DNA from: Breoghania corrubedonensis
GTDB taxonomy: Bacteria; Pseudomonadota; Alphaproteobacteria; Rhizobiales; Stappiaceae
NCBI RefSeq assembly: GCF_003053845.1
Contig: NZ_QAYG01000006.1
Span: forward strand, 62,001 to 126,000
Direction: 5' to 3'
DNA: 64,000 nt
The notes beneath the pieces were generated by a model, which worked only from the letters and a program-made list of their open reading frames with translations, made no database searches and was not told the origin of the DNA. The translations under genes and the position numbers were made by a program. Shown one piece after another: positions 54,851 to 63,785 of the stretch (its first letter is position 1; every line of letters starts with the position of its first letter).

Positions 54851-55471
54851 TCAGAACGGGTTCCAGGTCGGTTTGTTGGTGAATTTCAGGTAGCCGACAT
54901 TGATGCCGAGCCGGGCGCCGACGCCGGCGCGGATGGGCACCACATAGATCTCGTTGTTGGACAGGACCGTCATGCCGAAGCCGCCGACCAGATAGGCGGA
55001 GCCGTTGACGCCGACATAGCGGCGGAAGATCGCGTCGACCGAGGGCAGGTTGTAGACCAGCATCATCACGCGGGCGCCGTCGCCGCCGAAATCCCAGCCG
55101 ATCGAGGGGCCCTGCCAGAACACCTTGTGGTTGCCGGCGTTGCGGGTATAGAGCTCGCCCTCGCCGTAGCGCGCACCGGCGACGATGGCGCCGGAGCCTT
55201 CCTCGCCCAGAATATAGCCGTTGGGCTGGCCATACTTGGAAACGGCGTTTTCCACGACCGAGGCAAGCCCGCCGGCGGCCTTGCCGAAGAAGCGGTGGCC
55301 GGCGTCGACGACCTCATCCTGGGAATAGGACTCGCTGCCGGGAGGGGCGTTGTCGCCGTAGGTGGCCTGAGCCTGGCTTGTGGCGGGCGCAAGCGCCGCG
55401 GCGAGGATGGCGGCCGCGAACAGCGCCGGCGCGGAAAGACGCGTCACCATTTTCCTGATCGGCAGAAACAT
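54851..55471 (-). CDS. eipA: EipA-family (DUF1134) envelope integrity protein
   Basis: Periplasmic DUF1134 protein, 206 residues. A signal peptide is visible (about residues 1-35, ending SQAQATYG). The domain follows with YGQPNGYILGEEGSGAIVAG, RYGEGELYTR and WQGPSIGWDFGGDGARVMML, typical of the family. The Brucella member EipA is needed for envelope integrity and contributes to virulence. It ends NPF. The ATG at 55471 is at the family's start; ATG 55450 (MVTRLSAP) is an alternative. It is divergent from the YHS-like gene. Confidence 0.85.
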   Translation of the reverse strand: MFLPIRKMVTRLSAPALFAAAILAAALAPATSQAQATYGDNAPPGSESYSQDEVVDAGHRFFGKAAGGLASVVENAVSKYGQPNGYILGEEGSGAIVAGARYGEGELYTRNAGNHKVFWQGPSIGWDFGGDGARVMMLVYNLPSVDAIFRRYVGVNGSAYLVGGFGMTVLSNNEIYVVPIRAGVGARLGINVGYLKFTNKPTWNPF

Positions 55472-55639
55472 TCACGAAACTCCTTTGTGCCCAGTTCGGG
55501 AACTCGGTGCTGGGTGGCTGCAGCACGCGGATCTTACCACGGCGTGCCGGCGGGGCCGGATCAATGGTATATGGTCCGCACGAACGCGATTGCCGGGGGT
55601 CTTGCGAAGGACCCGTCGGCGGGGCACGGGTGCGAATCG

Positions 55640-56335
55640 ATGACAAAGTCTAGTCGAAATCCGGCAACGTTTGGGCCACAGGCCAAATTGCCCGTCGTAA
55701 TCGCGATCTGCGGCTTCTGGCTCGCGGCCGGCGGGCTCGTCACGGTGAGTGCCGCGCCCGGGGTTCGGGCGGCGGAGGCCGCGATCGGCGCGGTGGCACA
55801 GGTGACGACGACACCCGCGCAGGAGGCGGACGGAAAGAGCGACGGCGAGACGGCCCGCAAGCCCGCCAACACGGGCGATACCGATACGGGCGATGCCGAA
55901 GGGAAGGGCGCAGGCCATACGATCCCGCAGCGCTACGTTCTCGTCGATCCGGCGACGGGGCTCGCGATCGGCGGCTACGATCCCGTCGCCTATTTCGTCG
56001 ACCGGCGCCCGCGGCTGGGCAAGCCGCGTTTCGAATTCGTCTGGTCGCGGACGATCTGGCGCTTCGTCAACGAGGGCAACCTGGCCGCCTTCAAGGACGC
56101 ACCGCAGGTCTATGCCCCGCAATTCGGCGGCCATGATGCGAGCGCGCTCGCCGAGGATCGGCTTTCGCCCGGCGACCCGAGGGTCTGGGCGATCTACCAC
56201 CAGCGGCTCTATCTGTTCTATTCGCCGGCCCGCCGATTCTCCTGGCTGGTGGCGCCCGACAGCTATTTGCGCCGGGCCAACGAAAGCTGGGACAAGCGGA
56301 TCAACTTCAAGATCCGGATCGACATGCGTCCGTAA
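55640..56335 (+). CDS. YHS-domain-like exported protein
   Basis: A 231-residue protein. An N-terminal hydrophobic stretch (about residues 17-42, VVIAICGFWLAAGGLVTVSA) looks like a long signal or membrane anchor, followed by an acidic, Thr-rich linker. The C-terminal ~130 residues have the YHS pattern: LAIGGYDPVAYFVDRRPRLG, RTIWRFVNEGNLAAFKDAPQ, VYAPQFGGH and YHQRLYLFYS. YHS domains may bind metals; only some candidate ligands are present. The ATG at 55640 is chosen because the hydrophobic segment follows it; the same frame is open much further upstream. Confidence 0.7.
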   Translation: MTKSSRNPATFGPQAKLPVVIAICGFWLAAGGLVTVSAAPGVRAAEAAIGAVAQVTTTPAQEADGKSDGETARKPANTGDTDTGDAEGKGAGHTIPQRYVLVDPATGLAIGGYDPVAYFVDRRPRLGKPRFEFVWSRTIWRFVNEGNLAAFKDAPQVYAPQFGGHDASALAEDRLSPGDPRVWAIYHQRLYLFYSPARRFSWLVAPDSYLRRANESWDKRINFKIRIDMRP

Positions 56336-56486
56336 GCCGGTTTGGTGCGGGGCACGCGGCGCGGGAGCCGGGAATTCCCCCGGCTTGGCGGTGTGGCGAC
56401 TTGGCAGGGCGGAAGTGTCGGTGTAACCCTCGTGAAGCCTGCGCCGAATCAGGTGAAACACGACAATCCACGGACCCGAGGTTTTC

Positions 56487-57125
56487 ATGGCCAAGCCGAT
56501 TGACCTGTCATCGCTCGATCTCGCAGCGCTGATCGCCAGCCGCGTGTGCCATGACATCATTTCGCCCGTGGGCGCGATCACCAACGGTCTGGAAGTGCTC
56601 GACGAGGAAAACAGCGAGGACATGCGCGAATTCGCCATGGACCTCATCCGCAAGAGCGCCAAGCAGGCCTCCGCCAAGCTGCAGTTCGCCCGTCTCGCCT
56701 TCGGTGCGGCAGGTTCCGCCGGCGCGGAGATCGATCTGGGCGATGCCCATTCGGTTTCCGCCGGCTACATGGAGAACGAGAAGGCGAATCTCGTCTGGAA
56801 CGTTCCGCGTCTGCTGATGGGCAAGAACAAGGTGAAGCTCTTGCTGAACCTGCTGCTCATCGCCAATCAGTGCATCCCGCGCGGCGGCACGATCAACGTG
56901 GAAATGACCAACACGGACGCCGCCAAGCCGATCTTCCGGCTGACGGCGGAAGGACTCAACGCCCGCATCCCCACGATGATCGCCGATCTGATCAAGAACG
57001 AGGATGTGGAACGGATCGATGCGCACGCGATCCAGCCCGCTTACGCCGGCCTTCTTGCAGACGACAGCAACATGTCGATTTCGATGGAAAAGATGGACGA
57101 TTCGGTAATTATAACAGCCGAGTAA
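56487..57125 (+). CDS. chpT: Histidine phosphotransferase ChpT
   Basis: ChpT-family phosphotransferase, 212 residues. Residues 18-28 (SRVCHDIISPV) carry the phospho-acceptor His22 in a dimeric DHp-like helix pair. The C-terminal ATPase-like half (KLLLNLLLIANQCIPRGGTI) lacks nucleotide-binding glycines, as in ChpT. In Caulobacter, ChpT passes phosphate from the CckA kinase to CtrA and CpdR, controlling the cell cycle. It is 142 bp upstream of cheA and may be cotranscribed. The ATG at 56487 fits the family. Confidence 0.9.
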   Translation: MAKPIDLSSLDLAALIASRVCHDIISPVGAITNGLEVLDEENSEDMREFAMDLIRKSAKQASAKLQFARLAFGAAGSAGAEIDLGDAHSVSAGYMENEKANLVWNVPRLLMGKNKVKLLLNLLLIANQCIPRGGTINVEMTNTDAAKPIFRLTAEGLNARIPTMIADLIKNEDVERIDAHAIQPAYAGLLADDSNMSISMEKMDDSVIITAE

Positions 57126-57267
57126 ATCCTTATTCCAGAAGCACGATTACCCACCCCTGCTTCAACCTATCTTAACTTATTACGCCGACACTTGGCGACG
57201 CGGACAACCAGTCCGTGAGCCAAGCTGTGGGCTCTTTTGCCGTATAGTATGTGGGTGGGCACCAGAC

Positions 57268-60030
57268 ATGGACGATCTGCTTCGTGAGTTCCTGACAGAG
57301 ACCAACGAGAGTCTGGACGTCGTAGACGTGGAGCTCGTGAAGTTCGAGCAGGAACCCAACAACGCGACGATCCTCGATAACATCTTCCGTCTCGTTCATA
57401 CGATCAAGGGGACCTGCGGGTTCCTTGGTCTGCCGCGTCTGGAAGCGCTGGCACATGCCGCTGAGACACTGATGGGCAAGTTCCGCGACGGAGCGCCTGT
57501 CACGCAGGCGGCCGTGTCGCTGATCTTGTCTTCGATCGACCGCATCAAGGGTATTCTCGCCGAACTCGAGGAAGCCGAGGGCGAAGAGCCCACGGGCTCC
57601 GACGACGACCTTATCAAACAACTCGAATACATGTCGGAGCACGCCTTCGACGATGCCCAGGGCGGCGGAGCTGCAGCGGCGGAAGCCGAAGATGCGCCCG
57701 CGACCGGGGCCACGGCATCCCATGATGCCGATGCCGCGGCGATCAAGCCGCTCGACCAGTCTCTCGAACGCGAGCTGCGTCCGGGCGAGGTTTCGCTCGA
57801 CGAACTGGAGCGCGCCTTTCAGGAAACCGCGATCGAGATCGAGCTTCCCGAACCCAAGCCCGAGCCGGAACCGAAGGCGACCGACGTCGCCTCCATCTCG
57901 GAAGGCGGCAAGAGCGAGGACGCCCATCACGAAAAGGCGCCCGGCGACAAGAAGTCGTCGGTGTCCAACCAGTCGATCCGCGTCAATGTCGAGACGCTGG
58001 AACACCTGATGACGATGGTTTCGGAACTGGTGCTGACGCGCAACCAGCTTCTGGAAATTGTCCGTCGTCACGAGGACAGCGAATTCAAGGTTCCGCTGCA
58101 GCGGCTCTCCAATGTCACGGCCGAGTTGCAGGAAGGCGTCATGAAGACGCGGATGCAGCCGATCGGACATGCCTGGCAGAAGCTGCCGCGCGTGGTGCGC
58201 GACCTTTCCCAGGAACTGGACAAGCCGATCGAGCTGGAGATGATCGGCGCCGATACCGAGCTTGACCGCCAGGTGCTGGAGCTGATCAAGGATCCGCTCA
58301 CCCACATGGTGCGCAACTCCGCCGACCACGGCCTGGAAGGCCCGGAGGCCCGCAAGGCCGCCGGCAAGCCGGAACAGGGCACGATCACGCTCGCCGCCTA
58401 TCACGAGGGCGGGCACATCATCATCGAGGTCAAGGACGACGGCAAGGGTCTCGACGTCGACGCCATCAAGGCGAAGGCGATCAAGAGCGGACTTCACACC
58501 GAGGCCGATCTGGAGAAGATGACCGACGCGCAGATCCACAGGATGATCTTCGCGGCCGGCTTCTCCACCGCCGCCAAGGTGACCAGCGTGTCCGGCCGCG
58601 GCGTCGGCATGGACGTGGTGCGCAACAACATCGAGCTGATCGGCGGATCGGTGGATCTGAAGTCGGTGCCGGGCAAGGGCACGAGCTTCATCATCAAGAT
58701 CCCGCTGACGCTCGCCATCGTCTCCACGCTGATCGTGGAAAGCTCCGGCGACCGCTTCGCCATCCCGCAGCTTTCGGTGGTGGAACTGGTACGGGTGCAG
58801 AACAATTCCGAGCACCGCATCGAGCGCATCAAGGACACGCCCGTCCTGCGCCTGCGCAACAAGCTGCTGCCGCTGCTGCATCTCTCCTCGCTGCTTGGCA
58901 TGGAGACGGTCGCGAACGCGGACGAGGCTCTCGACCAGGACAACGGCTTCATCGTCGTCATGCAGGTCGGCAGCCAGACGTTCGGTGTCGTCGTCGACGG
59001 CGTCTTCCACACGGAGGAAATCGTCGTCAAGCCGATGTCGACCATGCTGCGCAACATCGCGATGTTCTCCGGCAACACCATTCTTGGCGACGGTTCGGTG
59101 ATCATGATCATCGATCCCAACGGCATCGCCAGCGCCATGGCGAGCCATGCCTCCTCCGCGCTTGCGGAACAGGACGAGGAAGAACACGACGAGCGGAAGA
59201 AGTTCGTCGATCATCACGCGACCACGTCGATGCTGCTGTTCCGCGCCGGTTCGGCCGAGCCCAAGGCGGTGCCGCTGTCGCTGGTCACGCGCCTGGAGGA
59301 ATTCCAGGTCTCCGAGATCGAGCGCTCCAACGGCCGCGATCTGGTGCAGTATCGTGGCGCGCTGATGCCGCTCGTCTATATCGAGCCGTCGCATGCGCAC
59401 CGCACCGAAGGCACGCAGCCGATGCTGGTCTTCTCCGATAGCGGCCGCTCCATGGGGCTGGTGGTCGACGAGATCGTCGACATCGTCGAGGACAAGCTCA
59501 ATATCGAGGTCGGGTCCGACCAGCCGGGTATCCTCGGCTCCGCGGTCATCAAGGAGAAGGCGACGGAGATCATCGATCTCGGTCACTACCTGCCGATGGC
59601 CTTCGAGGACTGGTTCGTGCGCAAGGAAATGGCGAGCGAGGCGCTGACGAAGTCACTGCTCTTCGTCGATGACTCGGCCTTTTTCCGCAACATGCTGACG
59701 CCCGTGCTGAAGGCGGCGGGCTACGACGTCACGGTATGCGACAGTGCGCGGGCCGCGGTGCAGGTCCTGCAATCGGGTCGGAAGTTCGACGTCGTCGTTT
59801 CCGATATCGAGATGCCGGAAGTCAACGGCTTCGAGTTCTGCGAGGCGCTGAGGCGCGATCCGCGCTTCCGCTCCATTCCCGTCCTGGCGCTTTCGTCGCT
59901 GGTCACCCCGGCGTCCATCGAACGCGGCCGTCAGGCGGGCTTTGACGACTATGTCGCCAAGTTTGACCGGCCCGGCCTCATCGCCGCGCTCAAGGATGTG
60001 CTGACGAACGAGACGAGGGCTGCAGCATGA
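57268..60030 (+). CDS. cheA: Chemotaxis histidine kinase CheA with a C-terminal receiver domain
   Basis: CheA hybrid, 920 residues. P1 (HPt) has phospho-acceptor His44 in FRLVHTIKGTCGFLGL. A Pro/Glu-rich linker leads to dimerisation P3 (about 235-300) and the P4 ATPase domain (N-box DPLTHMVRNSADHGLEGPEA, G-box VKDDGKGLD, GRGVGMDVV). P5 (about 480-620) is CheW-like. A second CheW-like segment (about 645-785, MLLFRAGSAEPKAVPLSLVT) follows, and a REC domain completes the protein (about 790-915, LLFVDDSAFFRNML, with phospho-acceptor Asp in DVVVSDIEMPEVNGFEF). The operon continues with cheW, overlapping by four bases. Confidence 0.95.
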   Translation: MDDLLREFLTETNESLDVVDVELVKFEQEPNNATILDNIFRLVHTIKGTCGFLGLPRLEALAHAAETLMGKFRDGAPVTQAAVSLILSSIDRIKGILAELEEAEGEEPTGSDDDLIKQLEYMSEHAFDDAQGGGAAAAEAEDAPATGATASHDADAAAIKPLDQSLERELRPGEVSLDELERAFQETAIEIELPEPKPEPEPKATDVASISEGGKSEDAHHEKAPGDKKSSVSNQSIRVNVETLEHLMTMVSELVLTRNQLLEIVRRHEDSEFKVPLQRLSNVTAELQEGVMKTRMQPIGHAWQKLPRVVRDLSQELDKPIELEMIGADTELDRQVLELIKDPLTHMVRNSADHGLEGPEARKAAGKPEQGTITLAAYHEGGHIIIEVKDDGKGLDVDAIKAKAIKSGLHTEADLEKMTDAQIHRMIFAAGFSTAAKVTSVSGRGVGMDVVRNNIELIGGSVDLKSVPGKGTSFIIKIPLTLAIVSTLIVESSGDRFAIPQLSVVELVRVQNNSEHRIERIKDTPVLRLRNKLLPLLHLSSLLGMETVANADEALDQDNGFIVVMQVGSQTFGVVVDGVFHTEEIVVKPMSTMLRNIAMFSGNTILGDGSVIMIIDPNGIASAMASHASSALAEQDEEEHDERKKFVDHHATTSMLLFRAGSAEPKAVPLSLVTRLEEFQVSEIERSNGRDLVQYRGALMPLVYIEPSHAHRTEGTQPMLVFSDSGRSMGLVVDEIVDIVEDKLNIEVGSDQPGILGSAVIKEKATEIIDLGHYLPMAFEDWFVRKEMASEALTKSLLFVDDSAFFRNMLTPVLKAAGYDVTVCDSARAAVQVLQSGRKFDVVVSDIEMPEVNGFEFCEALRRDPRFRSIPVLALSSLVTPASIERGRQAGFDDYVAKFDRPGLIAALKDVLTNETRAAA

Positions 60031-60527
60031 GAGACGACCGAAACCAGAAAGCTGCCGCGGGAACCGCATCCGGCTCGGGCAACGAGGCCATCCAGTACGT
60101 CACCGTCGTCATTGGCGGTCAGCTGTTCGGTCTGAAGATCAGTCAGGTGCATGACGTCTTCGTGCCCGAAAGCGTGACCCGGGTGCCGCTGGCGCAGCCG
60201 GAAGTGCAGGGTGTGCTGAACCTGCGTGGCCGTATCGTCACGGCGATCAACATGCGCCGCCGGTTGTCGCTGCCGCCGCTTGAAGGCGGCCAGACGATGA
60301 TGGCGGTGGGGATCGAGTACAAGAGCGAGTCCTATGGGCTCGTCATCGATACGGTCGGCGAGGTTCTCACGCTGGCGGCCAACTCTCGTGAGCCGAATCC
60401 GACCAATCTCGATCAGCGCTGGGCGGAGATTTCCGCCGGCGTGCATCGTCTCGACGGCCAGCTGATGGTCATTCTCGATGTGGAGCGCCTTCTCGGCGCC
60501 ATGATGAGCGAGCCCATTGCCGCTTAA
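60027..60527 (+). CDS. cheW: Chemotaxis adaptor protein CheW
   Basis: CheW, 166 residues, coupling receptors to CheA. The core fold is recognisable from YVTVVIGGQLFGLKISQVHD through VQGVLNLRGRIVTAINMR and AVGIEYKSESYGLVIDTVGE to DGQLMVILDVERLL. The start ATG overlaps the cheA stop (ATGA). Confidence 0.95.
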   Translation: MRDDRNQKAAAGTASGSGNEAIQYVTVVIGGQLFGLKISQVHDVFVPESVTRVPLAQPEVQGVLNLRGRIVTAINMRRRLSLPPLEGGQTMMAVGIEYKSESYGLVIDTVGEVLTLAANSREPNPTNLDQRWAEISAGVHRLDGQLMVILDVERLLGAMMSEPIAA

Positions 60528-60570
60528 CGGAGCCGTAACCCGGCGCGCCCCGTGATCAGGAGTTCTGGTG

Positions 60571-60936
60571 ATGAAAACATGCCTCGTGGTCGATGATTCC
60601 AGCGTTATCCGAAAGGTGGCGCGGCGGATCCTGGAAGACCTCGACTTCTCCATCGCCGAGGCCGAAGACGGCAAGGCGGCTCTGGAGAGCTGTCGCAAGG
60701 ATATGCCCGACGCGATCCTTCTCGACTGGAATATGCCCGTCATGGACGGGCTGGAATTCCTGACCGCGCTGCGGCAGGAAGAAGGCGGAGATCGTCCGAC
60801 CGTGGTTTTCTGCACCACGGAGAACGATGTGGGCCACATCGCCAAGGCGATCCGGGCAGGCGCCAACGAATATATCATGAAGCCTTTCGACCGCGAGATC
60901 GTCGAGGCGAAGTTCCAGGAAGTCGGCCTTCTCTAG
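60571..60936 (+). CDS. cheY: Chemotaxis response regulator CheY
   Basis: Single-domain response regulator, 121 residues. The acidic pair is at VVDDSS, phospho-acceptor Asp is in AILLDWNMPVMDGLEF, the switch Thr is in VVFCTTEND, and Lys is in YIMKPFD. These are the features of CheY that signals to the flagellar motor. An in-frame GTG at 60568 is the codon before the ATG; the ATG at 60571 is chosen. Confidence 0.95.
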   Translation: MKTCLVVDDSSVIRKVARRILEDLDFSIAEAEDGKAALESCRKDMPDAILLDWNMPVMDGLEFLTALRQEEGGDRPTVVFCTTENDVGHIAKAIRAGANEYIMKPFDREIVEAKFQEVGLL

Positions 60937-60959
60937 GGGCTTCCCAGCAGGAATCTGAC

Positions 60960-62132
60960 ATGGCTACAGCGACCCAAGCTGCCGCTCCGCCTGCCGGGAC
61001 GGTAACGGACCCTATTCGCGTAATGGTTGTCGACGACAGCGTCGTCATTCGCGGCCTTATCAGTCGCTGGGTGGACGCCGATCCGGCGCTTGCCGTCGTG
61101 GCCTCCCACCGCAACGGCAAGCTCGCGGTGGACGATATCGAGCGGTCCAACCCGGACGTGGTCGTCCTCGATATCGAAATGCCTGAGATGGACGGGCTGA
61201 CGGCCTTGCCGCTGATGCTCGCCAAGAAGAAGAACCTCGTGGTCGTGATGGCCTCGACGCTGACCCGCCGCAATGCGGAGATCAGCCTCAAGGCCCTTTC
61301 GCTGGGCGCGCAGGACTACGTGCCGAAACCCGAATCCTCCTCCTCGATCTCCACGTCCGTCGATTTTCGGCGCGAGCTGATCGAGAAGCTGAAGAGCCTC
61401 GGGCCGAGGGCACGCAGGGGCGCCGGCTTCGCGCGCCGGCCGATGCGGGCGGAGACGGCTGCCGGCCAGCAGGTCGGCAATGCGGCGGTGGCGGCACGGC
61501 CGGGCGCGATCGTGCGCCCCGCCTTCACGTTGCGCAACTATTCGTCCGCAAGGCCGCGTATCCTGGCGATCGGGTCGTCCACGGGCGGACCGCAGGCCCT
61601 TCAGCAGCTTTTCCGCGACATCGGCAGCACGATCAACGACATCCCGGTCGTGGTCACCCAGCACATGCCGCCGACCTTCACCGCGATTCTGGCCGAGCAT
61701 CTGGCCAAGGCCGCTCTGCGTCCGGCCGCGGAAGCGCAGGACGGAGAAGTGCTCAAGCCGGGCCAGATCTACGTCGCTCCGGGCGGCAAGCATCTGGTGC
61801 TGGAAAAGGATGCCGGTGCCGCCAAGGCCCGGTTGACCGACGATCCGCCGGTCAATTTCTGCAAGCCCGCCGTCGATCCGCTCTTCGACAGTGTGGCGAA
61901 AATCTACGGCTCGGCGACGCTCGCCATCGTGCTGACCGGTATGGGGCATGACGGTGCGGCTGGCGTCAAGACGATCGCGGCGGCTGGTGGCAGCATCATC
62001 GCGCAGGATGAGAAGACCAGTGTTGTGTGGGGAATGCCCGGCGCCGCCGCCCAGACGGGGCAGTGCTCCGAAGTTCTGCCACTTGAAGAGATCGGTCCGA
62101 AAGTGATCCGAATCCTGGGAGGCCGGCGGTGA
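60960..62132 (+). CDS. cheB: Chemotaxis methylesterase CheB
   Basis: CheB, 390 residues, glutamate methylesterase/deamidase of chemoreceptors. The N-terminal receiver has VVDDSVVIRGLI and the phospho-acceptor Asp in VVVLDIEMPEMDGLTALP. A linker of ~60 residues leads to the esterase domain with Ser in AIGSSTGGPQAL, His in VTQHMPPTF and Asp in GMGHDGAAG. It overlaps cheR by four bases (GTGA). Confidence 0.95.
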   Translation: MATATQAAAPPAGTVTDPIRVMVVDDSVVIRGLISRWVDADPALAVVASHRNGKLAVDDIERSNPDVVVLDIEMPEMDGLTALPLMLAKKKNLVVVMASTLTRRNAEISLKALSLGAQDYVPKPESSSSISTSVDFRRELIEKLKSLGPRARRGAGFARRPMRAETAAGQQVGNAAVAARPGAIVRPAFTLRNYSSARPRILAIGSSTGGPQALQQLFRDIGSTINDIPVVVTQHMPPTFTAILAEHLAKAALRPAAEAQDGEVLKPGQIYVAPGGKHLVLEKDAGAAKARLTDDPPVNFCKPAVDPLFDSVAKIYGSATLAIVLTGMGHDGAAGVKTIAAAGGSIIAQDEKTSVVWGMPGAAAQTGQCSEVLPLEEIGPKVIRILGGRR

Positions 62133-63001
62133 CACCGACTGAATTTGAATTCCTCAAGACGTTCCTGAAAACCCGCTCCGGGCTCGTGTTGTCCAACGAG
62201 AAGCAGTACCTGGTGGAAAGCCGCCTGCTTCCGCTGGCGCGCAAGGGCGGGATCGCTTCGCTTTCCGATCTGGTCATCCGTCTCCAGAAGGGGATCGACC
62301 GGAAGCTGGAAACGGACGTCGTGGAGGCGATGACGACCAACGAGTCGTTCTTCTTCCGCGACAAGACACCCTTCGACAATTTCACCAACACGATGCTGCC
62401 GGCGCTTTTGAAAGCGCGTGGCGATCGCAAGCGCATCCGCATCTGGTGTGCGGCCGCCTCCACCGGCCAGGAGCCCTATTCGCTGGCGATGCTGCTGAAG
62501 GAAGCCGCCGCCAAGCTGGCCGGGTGGCGCATCGAGATCATCGGCACCGACATCTCCAACGAGGTGCTCGACAAGGCCAAGTCCGGCATCTACAGCCAGT
62601 TCGAGGTCCAGCGCGGCCTGCCGATCCAGATGCTGCTGAAATACTTCACGCAGAACGGCGACATGTGGCAGATCAATCCCGAGATCCGCGGGATGGTGCA
62701 ATGGCGCATGCTGAACCTGCTGGAGAATTTCTCCTCCCTGGGCGAATTCGACGTGATCTTCTGCCGCAACGTGCTGATCTATTTCGACCAGCCGACGAAA
62801 TCGGACATCCTGAACCGGCTTGCCAAGCTGATGTCGAGCGACGGGTATCTGGTGCTGGGCGCGGCCGAGACGGTGGTGGGCCTTTCCACGGCGTTCCAGC
62901 CGGTTCCGGGTCTGCGCGGCCTTTACCATCGCGGCGGCGTTTCCTCTCCCGGCGCGGCGCGCGCAGGTGTGCAGACGGGGTCGCGTCTCTTTGCGAGCTG
63001 A
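62129..63001 (+). CDS. cheR: Chemotaxis methyltransferase CheR
   Basis: CheR, 290 residues, S-adenosylmethionine-dependent glutamate methyltransferase for chemoreceptors. The N-terminal helical domain (about 1-75) and TNESFFFRD motif are followed by the SAM site (WCAAASTGQEPYSLAML, EIIGTDISNEVLDKAKSGIY). The FDVIFCRNVLIYF motif is diagnostic. The start is a GTG at 62129 overlapping the cheB end. It is the last gene of the che operon. Confidence 0.95.
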   Translation: MTPTEFEFLKTFLKTRSGLVLSNEKQYLVESRLLPLARKGGIASLSDLVIRLQKGIDRKLETDVVEAMTTNESFFFRDKTPFDNFTNTMLPALLKARGDRKRIRIWCAAASTGQEPYSLAMLLKEAAAKLAGWRIEIIGTDISNEVLDKAKSGIYSQFEVQRGLPIQMLLKYFTQNGDMWQINPEIRGMVQWRMLNLLENFSSLGEFDVIFCRNVLIYFDQPTKSDILNRLAKLMSSDGYLVLGAAETVVGLSTAFQPVPGLRGLYHRGGVSSPGAARAGVQTGSRLFAS

Positions 63002-63011
63002 GCCCTGGTGG

Positions 63012-63170
63012 TACGGTTCAGATGGATGGTTCCCATCCGGCTCGGTCTATCCACGAGAGCATATTCCGTTCGGATTGAAGTGATCTGATCGACAAGAATA
63101 TGCTCAAGGTATTGATCTTGAGCGGTTTCTTGTCGCTCAGGTGGTTCCGCCTGAGCGGATGGCGCTCCGG
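63012..63170. repeat. Rhizobiales-type palindromic repeat pair
   Basis: Two related palindromic elements in opposite orientation lie head to head. One contains GAGCATATTCCGTTCGGATT and ends with CGACAAGAATATGCTCAAG. The other reads CTTGAGCGGTTTCTTGTCGC, TCAGGTGGTTCCGCCTGAGC and GGATGGCGCTC. I recognise this layout from the many AGAGCxTTTTCC/GATCxGATGG repeats in Rhizobiales genomes. A short related fragment with ATGGATGGTTCCCATC precedes them. Confidence 0.8.
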
Positions 63171-63201
63171 CCGCCTTGCTGCGAACTTGTGCGAAATACC
63201 G

Positions 63202-63231
63202 AAAACCCCGGCCTTCGCGGCCGGGGTTTTT
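63202..63231 (+). terminator. Intrinsic terminator after the che operon
   Basis: AAAACCCCGGCC pairs with GGCCGGGGTTTT around TTCGC, with a following T-run. It lies 200 bases after cheR, beyond the repeat pair, and probably closes the operon. Confidence 0.92.
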
Positions 63232-63785
63232 CGTTGAGCGCCGCCACATCGTGTCCTCCGTCTCGTCGACACGATGGTGTGTGGCGCACGAGGATGCACG
63301 GGACACGAGGATGCACGGGGCGCACGCATGAGCGCCGACCTCCAGAGACCTCAAATGCCGCCTCCGCTTCGCCGTCTCCGCCGATTTTGTGATCGCGCGC
63401 GCGCGCCTTCGTGGCAAGTGCTGTTCCACCATCATCAGGAATATTTTCGGTGGATATGAGCATAGCAGAAATAACAATACGCATGATCATTGTTATCCAT
63501 CCCATGGAAACATGAAGCAGGACGAAGAGGTATAGAATATAAAACTTGATAATACTGCATATTTTATGTTTATAGAAATAATTGTACAGTGAAAATTGCA
63601 AAATGAGAAGCAGATAGAATCCATTTTCTAAATATACATAAAATTAATGTTCTTATAAAACCAATAATTAAAACTTTTTTAATAATTATATATTTGAATT
63701 GCCTCGCGGAATAATTATTGCAGCGCGGGATTTCCGATCTTATTCAGTCTGATTTGGTCGTTTTCCTGTGCCACGGGATAGCGAA
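63232..63785. other. AT-rich gene-free region before the chemoreceptor
   Basis: The first part (63260-63330) has two tandem copies of a 17-base unit ending GAGGATGCACGGG. From about 63440 to 63720 the sequence is strongly AT-rich (runs such as AATTAAAACTTTTTTAATAA), unlike the rest of the window, with no credible gene. It probably carries the promoter of the next chemoreceptor. Confidence 0.5.

Noticed and set aside
54455-55639. YHS-like protein extended upstream to 54455
   Set aside because: The extension would run antisense over the whole EipA-like gene and shows no domain; the ATG at 55640 directly precedes the hydrophobic leader.
57172-59586. Long open frame antisense to cheA (804 codons)
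   Set aside because: It mirrors the third-position GC bias of cheA, has a His/Arg/Asp-rich composition with no domain, and cheA on the other strand is unmistakable.
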